NCBI RefSeq assembly: GCF_008929045.1
Contig: NZ_VFAH01000011.1
Span: forward strand, 124,001-188,000
Length of the DNA: 64,000 nt
Reading direction: 5' to 3'
DNA from: Noviherbaspirillum aerium
Lineage (GTDB): Bacteria; Pseudomonadota; Gammaproteobacteria; Burkholderiales; Burkholderiaceae_D
Shown: positions 47,800 to 56,383 of the stretch, in pieces
How the letters are laid out: every line of letters starts with the position of its first letter
Position numbering within the stretch: position 1 is the first letter of the stretch
Program-made: the position numbers and the translations under genes
Notes under the pieces: generated by a model
The model's database searches: none
Seen by the model: the letters and a program-made list of their open reading frames with translations, nothing else
Told to the model about the DNA's origin: nothing

Positions 47800-49284
47800 T
47801 TATCGCGCAGCATGTGGCGCAGCCTGCGTGGTGGTCGTGGTGGTCTTGGCGGCCGCCGCCTGGGCCGATGGCGCGTTCCAGCCGCCGCCGGCGGCGCGGT
47901 ACAGGGCGATCCATGCGGCGATCCGCTCCTGCTGCAAGGCGGCCAGCGCAAGCTCGGCGGCAAGACGCGTGCGCCTGGATTCTTCAAGTTCCAGCAGGCT
48001 GCCCAGACCGCCCCGGTAGCGTGCCTCGGTGGCATTGAAGGAGGCGCGGTAGCCTTCGGCGGCGATGCGCGCATCGTCGCTGCGCGAGGCCGTGCTTTGC
48101 AGTCGCACCAGTGCCTCCTCGACTTCCCGCACCGCCTGCCTGACCTGGGCGCGGTAGCGGATGACGGCATCGTCATACCGGGCTTGGGCGGCTTCGATGT
48201 TGGCCGCCCGCCTTCCGCCGTCGAAGAGGGGAAGGGTCAGCGCCAGCGGACCGATCGACCAGGTGCTCAGATCGGTATCGGCGCCGCCGGTACGAAAGCG
48301 GATTGCGCTGACCGAACCGCTCAGGCTCAGCCGCGGGAAGCGCTGCGCCAGGGCGGCGCCCGCCTCGGCGCTGGCCGCGGCAACTTCGCGCTCGGCATTG
48401 AATACATCCGGGCGCTGCGCCAGCACGGCGGCGGGTAGATGGTCGATGGCCAGCACCGGATTCTCGGGCAGGCGCGAAGGCACGGCCAGGCGCTGGCGCA
48501 GTTCGGCTTCCGGCAGCGCGGTCAGTGCCGTCAACGCCTTGATGTCGATATCGCATTGCGCCTGCTGCTGGGTTGCGCGGTTGTTTCCTTCCGCCGCGCT
48601 GGCGCGCGCGAGCGCGGCATTCGCAGGGGATTGAAAGCCGGCGTCGAGGGCGAGCTGCGCCAGCCTTGCGGATTCGGCGCGCGACTGCGCGTCCGAACGG
48701 GTGATGGCGAGCAGCAGTTCGCAGGTGCGGAACTGGTAATACAGATTGGCGGTTTCCGCGGCCACCGACACGCGGGCTTCATGCCAGGCCGCCTGCGCGC
48801 CTTCAAGCCGCGCGGCTGCGGCATCGCGGGTGGCGGCATTGGCGCCGAATACATCGATTTCCCATGCGGTCTGCAAGCCTGCCTGCAGTGCCGCGCCTGT
48901 CGGGGTCGGCGGTTGCGAACGGGCCCTGGTGGCGCTCAGCGAGCTGTCCAGCGTCGGCAGCAATGCGGCGCCGGCGCCCACCCGGGCAGCGCGTGCCTGG
49001 CTGATGCGCGATGCCGCGGCGGAAACGGTCGGGCTTGCAAGCTGCGCCGATTCCAGCAGATAGGGCAGCTGGGCGTCATCGGTCTGTTTCCACCAGTCGG
49101 CGATGCCGGCCAGCGTGCCGCCGTGCGGCAATCCGGATGAGGCCGCCCGGGTTCCCGTTTCCGGCAGGGCGGCCCCCCAGCTTGCCGGGCCCATGGCATC
49201 GACGTGTGCCGGCGGTGCCTGCACGGCGCAGGAAGCGATCATGCAGGGAAGGAAGGCAAGAGCAATGATCCTGTGAATCTTCAT
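47800..49284 (-). CDS. RND efflux outer-membrane factor (NodT/OprM-type lipoprotein)
   Basis: Trimeric outer-membrane channel. The 494 residues start MKIHRIIALAFLPCMIASCAVQ with a lipobox Cys, and contain two OEP repeats with the typical ADWWKQTDD-type start (IADWWKQTDDAQLPYLLESA) and NVFNAEREVAAASAEAGAALAQRFPRL-type second half. Two upstream in-frame starts (49293, 49338) are alternatives. First gene of the three-gene efflux operon, 45 bases before the adaptor gene. A run of Thr (KTTTTTT) lies near the C-terminus. Confidence 0.9.
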   Translation of the reverse strand: MKIHRIIALAFLPCMIASCAVQAPPAHVDAMGPASWGAALPETGTRAASSGLPHGGTLAGIADWWKQTDDAQLPYLLESAQLASPTVSAAASRISQARAARVGAGAALLPTLDSSLSATRARSQPPTPTGAALQAGLQTAWEIDVFGANAATRDAAAARLEGAQAAWHEARVSVAAETANLYYQFRTCELLLAITRSDAQSRAESARLAQLALDAGFQSPANAALARASAAEGNNRATQQQAQCDIDIKALTALTALPEAELRQRLAVPSRLPENPVLAIDHLPAAVLAQRPDVFNAEREVAAASAEAGAALAQRFPRLSLSGSVSAIRFRTGGADTDLSTWSIGPLALTLPLFDGGRRAANIEAAQARYDDAVIRYRAQVRQAVREVEEALVRLQSTASRSDDARIAAEGYRASFNATEARYRGGLGSLLELEESRRTRLAAELALAALQQERIAAWIALYRAAGGGWNAPSAQAAAAKTTTTTTQAAPHAAR

Positions 49285-49495
49285 CGGGTCCATTCCATGG
49301 ATAGGGAGCGCCGGCTTGCCAGGCCAGCATGCGAACATGTGAATGCATGAAAAGCCGCATGGCTGCTTGCATCATCGTGTGATAGCGGAAGCCGGGCGCA
49401 AGACTTCGCCATGTTAGCGGTAATGCCGGTTTGCGGCTATGGACGGCGCCAAGGACCCTGATGACATGGCCGTATTCATCGGCAACCAATGACAA

Positions 49496-50860
49496 TTATT
49501 GGCGTGCATGCCGCTGCACGATGCGCAAGTACCACAGCAGTCCTGCGGCGACCAGCGCCAGACTGGCACTGTTGCCAAGCCAGAAGCCGGCGGCGCCCTG
49601 CAGCGCCGGCGGACTGATGCCGAAAGGATTCAGTCCGAGAATGTAGCCGCCCCCAAGCCCGATGCCCCACAAGGCCACCGCATAGATCAGCGTCGGCACG
49701 ACCGCGACCTTGTAGGCGCGCAGCACGAACGCGGTCGTCACCTGCACCGAATCGAACAGCTGGTAGAAGGCAATGAAGAAGTACAGCGGCAGCGCGGCGG
49801 CGATCACCATAGGGTCAGGCGTGTAAGCGCGCACGATCTGGTCCCGCAGCAGCCAGACGATGGCGCCGACGGTGACCGACACGATGGCCGACAGCCTGAT
49901 GCCGGCAAAGCCGATGCGTCGGGCCGCCTCCATGTCGCGGGCGCCGATGGCCTGTGCCACCAGCGTACCGGTGGCATTGGCGATCGACAGCGGCAGCATG
50001 TACAGCACGGTCGCGAAATTGGCGGTGATCTGATGCCCCGCGACCGCCGTCGCGCCGAGGCGGGCGATGAACAGCGCCATGAAGGTGAAGGCCGTCACCT
50101 CGATCAGGTAACTCAATCCCATCGGGATGCCGAGCTTGAGCAATTCCCGCTGGGCGCTCCAGCGCGGCATGACGAAGCCGGTGCCGAACAGGCCATAGTT
50201 CCGGTAGGTCGGGCCGAAGCGGACGATCGCCGCGCCGCACAGGAACATCATCCAGGATACCGTCGCGGTGGCGACCGCGCAGCCGGGCCCGCCCATTTCG
50301 GGTATGCCGAAGCCGCCAAAAATGAATAGCGCGTTGGCCGGCACCTTCAGGACCAGGCCGGCCACCTGCAAAGCCATGACCATTTTCGGCCGCGCGATGG
50401 CGGTATTGAGCGAGGAGTAGAGGCGAAATCCCATGGTGGCGGGCAAGGCGAACGCCAGTATCTGCAGGTAAAGCGTTGCCTTCTCGCTGAGCTCGGGGGA
50501 GGCATGCGCCAGCGACATCAAGGGTTGCGGAAAGAGCAGCGCGAGACAGCCGGCGATGGCGAGGAACATGGCCAGCCATGCTCCCTGTTTCATTTCATAG
50601 CCGATCCGCTCGTAACGGCCTGCGCCGAACAGCTGGCCGATCACCGGGGAAATGGCGGCCAGCACGCCGTTGAGGCCGACGAAAATGCTGACATAGACGG
50701 AAGCGCCGATAGCCAGGGCAGCCAGGTCGAGCGCGGAATAGCGGGAAGTCATCGCCGTATCGATCACGCCGTTGGCAATGACCGCCAGTTGCCCGATCAG
50801 CAGCGGCCAGGCCAGTGAAGCGATGCGGCGGGTGTGGGGTTGGGTCCGGGTATTGTTCAA
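49496..50860 (-). CDS. MATE family efflux transporter
   Basis: Inner-membrane multidrug exporter driven by Na+ or H+. The 454 residues contain about 12 membrane helices in two MATE halves, starting RRIASLAWPLLIGQLAVIANGVIDT, with GAGRYERIGYEMKQGAW after helix 2. It overlaps the ArnT-like glycosyltransferase by 4 bases, so the two are coupled. Confidence 0.92.
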   Translation of the reverse strand: MNNTRTQPHTRRIASLAWPLLIGQLAVIANGVIDTAMTSRYSALDLAALAIGASVYVSIFVGLNGVLAAISPVIGQLFGAGRYERIGYEMKQGAWLAMFLAIAGCLALLFPQPLMSLAHASPELSEKATLYLQILAFALPATMGFRLYSSLNTAIARPKMVMALQVAGLVLKVPANALFIFGGFGIPEMGGPGCAVATATVSWMMFLCGAAIVRFGPTYRNYGLFGTGFVMPRWSAQRELLKLGIPMGLSYLIEVTAFTFMALFIARLGATAVAGHQITANFATVLYMLPLSIANATGTLVAQAIGARDMEAARRIGFAGIRLSAIVSVTVGAIVWLLRDQIVRAYTPDPMVIAAALPLYFFIAFYQLFDSVQVTTAFVLRAYKVAVVPTLIYAVALWGIGLGGGYILGLNPFGISPPALQGAAGFWLGNSASLALVAAGLLWYLRIVQRHARQ

Positions 50861-52575
50861 TTCATCCTTTGAAACAGGCGGTAGCGTTCATTGCGGTCGG
50901 CCGGGCGCCGTCCTTCCCAGATGAGACGCCATTGCGCGCCGCCGTGGCGCAAGGTCTTGACGTTGTCCCTGCCGCGGTGGCTGTCCTGATACAGGAGAAA
51001 TTCGCATTTGGCATCGCGGAAGCGGGAAAAAGGCACGTTGCCGAAATAGGCAAAAGAACTCCGTTGCGCCGGGCCGACATTGGTATCGACGCAGTAGTCG
51101 CCTTGCGGCAAGTTCTGTGCAAGCTGCTTGGCAACGCCGGCATAGCTTTTTCCATAATCAATCCAGGGCAACCAGAGCGTCATCAGCAGCAGCCAGCACA
51201 AGATGACGCCGCCCGACGACAGAACCACCGCCCGCCACAGTACCGAAGGCCGGCGCGACACCCGCCAATGCACCAGGAAGAACCAGCCTATGGTGGTCAA
51301 TGCCGCTGCCACGAAGGCGATCACGCTGAACTCCGGCTTGAAGCCCGGCGCCAGCTTGAATGCGTTTTTCGCTAGCTGCGCCGGCCAGCCGGTCTGTTTT
51401 GCAATCCATCCGAGCCAGATGAAGGCGGCGCAGGTCGTCAGCGTCATCACCGAGAACCAATCGACCGCATTAATCGCGCCGCGTTTCATCGTCGGCAAAC
51501 CGAATGCGGCGAGTATGGCCAGCGGCGGCAGCATGGGAAGCAGCACGCCTTCGTCGGTGCGCGTATGAAACAGCGCCAGCAGCAGGAAAGCGAGGAAGAA
51601 GGTGAGCGGAATCGTGATATGCGGCGCCTGATACTGGCGGCGCCATGCATAGACCGCCCAGGCGGCGAACGGCCAGGCCGGCCAGGCGAACCAGATAACG
51701 TTCTTGAAGAAATACCGCAGCGACTGATAGGAAGGCAGGCTGATCTGGCGATAGTTCCAGAGCATCCATGCATCAAAGGGGGAACTGTTGAACGGACGCA
51801 CGATGCTGCTGGCGACCAGCCACGGGCTTGCGACCAGCAGTGCCATGGGCAGGGTGATGGCTGCCAGCCGCCAGACGATGGGATGATCGCGGAACGAAGC
51901 CAGAACCAGCAGGCCGAGCCAGATTGCCAGCGGCGCGACCCAGCCGCGGGTCAGGACCAGCAGGCCCAGCGCCACGCCGAGCAGGGCGGCGGTGCGGATC
52001 GAGCAGGACTCGAACAGGCGCGTCGCCGCGTACAGGGAAACCGCCACCATCGATACCTGCAGCGCTTCGGTACTGGTGCTGTGGCTGTGCAGCAGCAGAC
52101 CGAGGCAGCCCAGGAAGATCAGCAGCGCGCCGTCGGCCAGGGTACGCCCGTAATCGCTTGGTTCGGGCTGGCCGCCAAACGCCAGGCGCAGTGGCTGCGC
52201 CTCGGTTCGCCGGCCGAGCAGATAGGTGGTGTACCAGACCGACAGCGAGCCGGCCAGGAAAAAGCCGCCTGAAGCAATGCGGGTGGCCAGCGGGTCACCG
52301 ACTGCCCAGCCGAACAGCTTGATGCAGATGGCGCCGATCCAGTAGGCCAGCGGTCCTTTTTCCGGCGCGGGCAGGCCGACGATATGCGGCCACAGCCAAT
52401 CCTCCAGCGTGCCGTTGGCCATGGTCCACATGATGCCGAAACCGGCGGCGTCGTCGGTCTTCCACGGATCGCGCCCGATCAGTCCGGGAACGATGTAAAG
52501 AAGACACAAGCCAAACAGGGCCCAGCGGGGAAGTGCATTGGTAGCGGCGGCGGGAAGTCTGACGGGCTGCTTCAT
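50857..52575 (-). CDS. ArnT-like family 39 glycosyltransferase
   Basis: Polytopic inner-membrane transferase that moves sugars from polyprenyl-phosphate donors. The 572 residues have about 11-12 membrane segments; the early luminal acidic motif GRDPWKTDDAAGFGIMW is typical of GT39/ArnT enzymes, and a periplasmic C-terminal domain follows. Acceptor (lipid A, protein or glycan) is unclear. The 4-base overlap with a MATE exporter is unusual for ArnT. Confidence 0.82.
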   Translation of the reverse strand: MKQPVRLPAAATNALPRWALFGLCLLYIVPGLIGRDPWKTDDAAGFGIMWTMANGTLEDWLWPHIVGLPAPEKGPLAYWIGAICIKLFGWAVGDPLATRIASGGFFLAGSLSVWYTTYLLGRRTEAQPLRLAFGGQPEPSDYGRTLADGALLIFLGCLGLLLHSHSTSTEALQVSMVAVSLYAATRLFESCSIRTAALLGVALGLLVLTRGWVAPLAIWLGLLVLASFRDHPIVWRLAAITLPMALLVASPWLVASSIVRPFNSSPFDAWMLWNYRQISLPSYQSLRYFFKNVIWFAWPAWPFAAWAVYAWRRQYQAPHITIPLTFFLAFLLLALFHTRTDEGVLLPMLPPLAILAAFGLPTMKRGAINAVDWFSVMTLTTCAAFIWLGWIAKQTGWPAQLAKNAFKLAPGFKPEFSVIAFVAAALTTIGWFFLVHWRVSRRPSVLWRAVVLSSGGVILCWLLLMTLWLPWIDYGKSYAGVAKQLAQNLPQGDYCVDTNVGPAQRSSFAYFGNVPFSRFRDAKCEFLLYQDSHRGRDNVKTLRHGGAQWRLIWEGRRPADRNERYRLFQRMN

Positions 52576-52714
52576 GTAGGAAACTGGATTTTATTGTCGC
52601 GTCCGGCCGGTGTAACTTGCGGTCATGAAAGCTTGCCATGGCCACGGCTGCGGACGCCGTTATTGAAGTCGCCGTCATTGTGCCGGAAAAGCAAGGGCGA
52701 TGCTGCCGGAAAAA

Positions 52715-52740
52715 CAAAAAAGGCAGCCGAAGCTGCCTTT
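52715..52740 (-). terminator. Terminator of rpmE2
   Basis: On the minus strand AAAGGCAGC-TTCG-GCTGCCTTT followed by TTTG, about 18 bases after the rpmE2 stop. Confidence 0.9.
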
Positions 52741-52758
52741 CTGCGATGCAAGCAGGAA

Positions 52759-53028
52759 TTACGCGCCTGCTGCCTGTGTCTTGGAACCGCGGTTGCCGAA
52801 TTTCTGGCGGAATTTTTCCACGCGGCCGGCGGTGTCAACGATCTTGTGCTTGCCGGTGTAGAAAGGATGGGAGTCCGCAGTCACTTCAAGCTTCACCAGC
52901 GGATATTCCTTGCCGTCCAGAGTGATTTTTTCCTTGGTCTGGATGGTGGAGCGGATAACGAATTTGGTATCGCTCGACATGTCCTGGAACACGACTTCGC
53001 GGTAGTCCGGGTGGATATTCTCTTTCAT
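52759..53028 (-). CDS. rpmE2: 50S ribosomal protein L31 type B
   Basis: Zinc-independent form of L31. The 89-residue product begins [20 protein letters not shown], lacks the CxxC zinc ligands of type A, and contains [26 protein letters not shown] (read in parts). ATG 53028 is chosen over an upstream in-frame Met because similarity starts there. Type B L31 is often induced by zinc starvation; no Zur box was identified here. Confidence 0.95.
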   Translation of the reverse strand: MKENIHPDYREVVFQDMSSDTKFVIRSTIQTKEKITLDGKEYPLVKLEVTADSHPFYTGKHKIVDTAGRVEKFRQKFGNRGSKTQAAGA

Positions 53029-53270
53029 GCTTTTCCTTAGATAGTTTCGGTAGCCAATCGGCACTTCGTCGGTCGCCTTACTTCTTGACCCGATTGCCGG
53101 TCACTTGCCTAGGGTGAAAAACCAGCGATTATACAATCAAACCTGTGCATCATGAAAGCAGGGACATGTATCGGATCTGTTGCCGCAGATGCAACGGATG
53201 CGACAGAAATATTGTATATTTATTAATATATTGCTAGCCTTGACGCTCCTTTTCGAATGGAGACTTATCG

Positions 53271-53633
53271 ATGGTCTGGCAATACAGTCAACGCAGCGGA
53301 CAGCTTCGGCGGAAAAACGAAACATGGGCACGAGGCTATTCGGGCAAGGGAGCTGGAAAGAATAATCCGGGAATGGAACAGGTACGCAATATCGGCCCGA
53401 TACCTCGTGGCCATTACCGCATTGGCCGCCCCTATCAAAGCGAGTCAAAAGGACCGCATGTCATGAACCTGGAGCCGATGGGCCATATCGCCCATGGCCG
53501 CACCCTGTTTCGCATCCATGGCGATAGTCGCCTGAATCCTGGCACCGCATCTGAGGGATGCATCATCCTGCCGCGCCATATACGCCAGCAGATTTCTGCA
53601 AGCGGCGATATCGATCTGGTGGTCGTCGAATGA
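53271..53633 (+). CDS. Tlde1-like (DUF2778) L,D-transpeptidase-related effector
   Basis: A 120-residue protein with no signal peptide, matching DUF2778, the domain of the T6SS effector Tlde1 that acts on peptidoglycan stems in the target periplasm. The N-terminus reads WQYSQRSGQLRRKNE, then GYSGKGAGKNNPGMEQV and IGPIPRGHYRIG. The catalytic region is RIHGDSRLNP and TASEGCIIL with His83 and Cys97. GGAG lies before the ATG. It overlaps the next gene by ATGA. The flanking DNA upstream is AT-rich. Confidence 0.85.
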   Translation: MVWQYSQRSGQLRRKNETWARGYSGKGAGKNNPGMEQVRNIGPIPRGHYRIGRPYQSESKGPHVMNLEPMGHIAHGRTLFRIHGDSRLNPGTASEGCIILPRHIRQQISASGDIDLVVVE

Positions 53634-54181
53634 GCATCACGTCCATTCTCGAAAGGCTTGCAAAGGGCAGCATGTTTTTCCTGGTGAGCGTTACCGTCCA
53701 TGCCGCATCCTCACCAGCGTCACATGATGCTTCAGCCCTGCTTGCCGAAATCGATGCCACAAGCGCAAAACAGGTGATTGCGCGGCTGAATGCCAAACCG
53801 AATCCGAATGACTGGGACGGCGTGATCAGGCAGATTCGATCCGGTCAGCCGGCATGGCTGGATGTCGCTGCAGGACTGAGTCGTGACGCGGATGCGGGGT
53901 CTGCCACGGACCTCAAGATTTCGCTGGCCCATGCGCTGCCGAAAAATCCCGAGGGCGTCCTTGCGCTGACCGGAAGCCAGGAATTTCTAAAGGTGGAGGA
54001 AGTCTGCGGCGCGCCATTCATCGAGCCGACGGACCGGTTCCTGCAACACTACCTGGTCCGGGCAAGGCAGGCTGTGGCGCATTTGCACGAACCGGCACTG
54101 GAGGCCGTGCAAGCCGCTTGTCTGGCGCGCCTCGAACATGCGGAAAGGCGACTGCGCGCGTTGCGCAGGACAGACAGGTGA
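53630..54181 (+). CDS. Exported protein, candidate immunity protein for the Tlde1-like effector
   Basis: A 183-residue protein with an N-terminal signal peptide (GSMFFLVSVTVHAASS, cleavage about residue 26), so periplasmic, as expected for protection against a peptidoglycan-acting toxin. The rest is helical and acidic-rich in the first half, with two Cys (EVCGAPF and AACLARL). I do not recognise a named family. The ATG overlaps the effector stop (ATGA), and a terminator follows, so these two genes form one unit. Confidence 0.7.
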   Translation: MSITSILERLAKGSMFFLVSVTVHAASSPASHDASALLAEIDATSAKQVIARLNAKPNPNDWDGVIRQIRSGQPAWLDVAAGLSRDADAGSATDLKISLAHALPKNPEGVLALTGSQEFLKVEEVCGAPFIEPTDRFLQHYLVRARQAVAHLHEPALEAVQAACLARLEHAERRLRALRRTDR

Positions 54182-54206
54182 GAAGCCAGATCTCGAACTG
54201 GAAAGC

Positions 54207-54240
54207 AAAAGGCGCATGCAATGCATGCGCCTTTTCTTTT
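54207..54240. terminator. Bidirectional terminator between immunity gene and rho
   Basis: GGCGCATGCA-A-TGCATGCGCC is a perfect palindrome framed by AAAA and TTTTCTTTT. It lies between the convergent immunity gene and rho. Confidence 0.9.
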
Positions 54241-54293
54241 TATCATCCTGCCCCAGGCGTGAGACATGAAACACCTGGGGCCGAGGGGCATGA

Positions 54294-55559
54294 TCAGCTG
54301 CCGCCGCGGCGCATCATGTCGAAGAACTCCAGGTTGTTCTTGGTGGACTTCATCTTGTCGAGGATGAATTCCATCGCCTCGATCTCATCCATGCCGTACA
54401 ACAGCTTGCGCAGCACCCAGATCTTCTGCAACTGGTCCGGCTTGATCAGCAGTTCCTCGCGGCGGGTGCCGGACTTGTTCAGGTTGATCGCCGGGTAGAC
54501 GCGCTTCTCGGCGAGGCGGCGCTCCAGGTGGACTTCCATGTTGCCGGTACCCTTGAACTCTTCATAGATCACGTCATCCATGCGGCTGCCGGTTTCGATC
54601 AGGGCTGTCGCGATGATGGTCAGCGAGCCGCCTTCCTCGACGTTACGGGCGGCGCCGAAGAAGCGTTTCGGACGCTGCAGCGCATTGGCGTCGACACCGC
54701 CGGTCAGCACCTTGCCGGAGGCCGGGATCACCGTGTTGTACGCACGTGCCAGGCGGGTAATCGAATCGAGCAGGATGACCACGTCGCGCTTCATCTCGAC
54801 GAGGCGCTTGGCTTTTTCCAGCACCATCTCGGCAACCTGCACGTGGCGCGTCGCCGGTTCGTCGAAGGTGGAGGCAACCACTTCGCCGCGCACCGAGCGC
54901 TGCATTTCCGTCACTTCCTCGGGACGTTCATCGATCAGCAGAACGATCAGCACGGTATCGGGATGATTGGTCGTGATGGCATGCGCGATATGCTGCAGCA
55001 TCACGGACTTGCCGGACTTCGGCGATGCCACCAGCAGGCCGCGCTGGCCGCGCCCGATCGGGGCGATCATGTCGATGATGCGGCCGGTGATGTTTTCCTC
55101 GCCGCGCATTTCGCGCTCGAGATGCAGCAGCTTGTTCGGATGGAGCGGCGTGAGATTCTCGAACAGGATGCGATGCTTGGAGGCTTCCGGCGGTTCGCCG
55201 TTGACCTTGTCCACCTTCACCAATGCAAAATAGCGCTCGCCGTCTTTCGGGGTGCGGACTTCGCCTTCGATCGAATCGCCGGTATGCAGATTGAAACGGC
55301 GGATTTGCGAAGGGGAAATGTAGATGTCGTCGGTCGATGCCATGTAGCTCGCATCGGGCGAGCGCAGGAAGCCGAAGCCGTCTGGCAGCACTTCGAGCGC
55401 GCCGTCGCCGAAGATCTGCTCGCCCGACTTGGCGCGCTTCTTCAGAATGGCAAACATCAGTTCCTGCTTGCGCAGACGGGCGGCGTTGTCGATTTCGAGA
55501 CCGATGGCCATGTCCAGCAGGGCTGAGACGTGGAGCGCCTTGAGTTCAGATAAATGCAT
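54294..55559 (-). CDS. rho: Transcription termination factor Rho
   Basis: Hexameric RNA helicase that ends factor-dependent transcription. The 421 residues start [18 protein letters not shown], include the RNA-binding cold-shock fold with [20 protein letters not shown], the P-loop [15 protein letters not shown] (about 175-189) and Walker [16 protein letters not shown]. Length is normal. An approximately 140-base gap separates it from trxA upstream on the same strand. Confidence 0.97.
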   Translation of the reverse strand: MHLSELKALHVSALLDMAIGLEIDNAARLRKQELMFAILKKRAKSGEQIFGDGALEVLPDGFGFLRSPDASYMASTDDIYISPSQIRRFNLHTGDSIEGEVRTPKDGERYFALVKVDKVNGEPPEASKHRILFENLTPLHPNKLLHLEREMRGEENITGRIIDMIAPIGRGQRGLLVASPKSGKSVMLQHIAHAITTNHPDTVLIVLLIDERPEEVTEMQRSVRGEVVASTFDEPATRHVQVAEMVLEKAKRLVEMKRDVVILLDSITRLARAYNTVIPASGKVLTGGVDANALQRPKRFFGAARNVEEGGSLTIIATALIETGSRMDDVIYEEFKGTGNMEVHLERRLAEKRVYPAINLNKSGTRREELLIKPDQLQKIWVLRKLLYGMDEIEAMEFILDKMKSTKNNLEFFDMMRRGGS

Positions 55560-55700
55560 AGTGGGTATCCCGGGATGGGAGATTAAAGGTGGGGGAGGGA
55601 ACTGCGAGGATGTTTAGTTGTTAATATAAAAGCGAATGCGGTAAAACAAATGCGGTAAATAAATGCAGAGCGGCGGTACGAACGCACCGCCGCATAACGA

Positions 55701-56027
55701 TCAGATATTGCTGTCGATGAACGAAGTCAGTTGGCCTTTTGCCATGGCGCCGACTTTCTGTGCTGCCGGTACGCCGTTCTTGAACAGGATCAGGGTCGGA
55801 ATGCCGCGGATGCCGAATTTTGCCGGTACTGCCTGGTTGGCGTCAACATCCATTTTTGCGATTTGAATCTTGCCGTCGTATTCCTTGGCAACTTCTTCCA
55901 GGATGGGGGCGATCATCTTGCAGGGGCCGCACCATTCCGCCCAGAAATCGACGAGAACGGGCTTGTCGGACTTGAGTACGTCCGAATCGAAAGATGCATC
56001 GGTAATATATTTGATATTTTCGCTCAT
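55701..56027 (-). CDS. trxA: Thioredoxin 1
   Basis: Cytosolic disulfide reductase. The 108 residues contain the active site [13 protein letters not shown] and the cis-proline [11 protein letters not shown]. The order trxA-rho on one strand is the usual proteobacterial arrangement. A GC-rich hairpin lies at about 55669-55692 between trxA and rho without a strong T-tract. Confidence 0.97.
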   Translation of the reverse strand: MSENIKYITDASFDSDVLKSDKPVLVDFWAEWCGPCKMIAPILEEVAKEYDGKIQIAKMDVDANQAVPAKFGIRGIPTLILFKNGVPAAQKVGAMAKGQLTSFIDSNI

Positions 56028-56383
56028 GGTTTCCTCGGAAGAGGTTCAAAGGTATTGAATCAGACAGACGCCTGCGACTGATTGTTCTTGCCCGATCCCG
56101 TTGACTACGATGTCCGGAATTGCAATAAGCAAGTGGAGACGTCATTGCTGGATTTCAAGCCCGTTGAAGGCGGCGCAAGACGTAGTGCGGCGGGAAGTTG
56201 GGTAAATCATAACCGATTTTCGTAAAGAGTGTGGACGGGGTCATGTTTTTCCTGCGCCGCGTCCGGGGCGGCCCCGTTTCGGGCCGTACCGGCAATCGCC
56301 GGCTGTAGTCCCGCCGATGCAGCAATCCTGCAGTTTGCGTTGTCTACATGATTATCTTTGATTGCTAAAAGCCTCAATGTTCC
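56028..56383. other. Divergent intergenic region trxA/addB-like
   Basis: About 356 bases holding both promoters. An open frame on the minus strand across 56207-56584 overlaps the nuclease gene and has no product support. No strong palindrome stood out. Confidence 0.4.

Noticed and set aside
44689..48438. 1249-codon plus-strand frame opposite the RND operon
   Set aside because: Runs across parts of three supported efflux genes on the other strand; product is Arg/His/Gln/Gly-rich with no recognisable motif.
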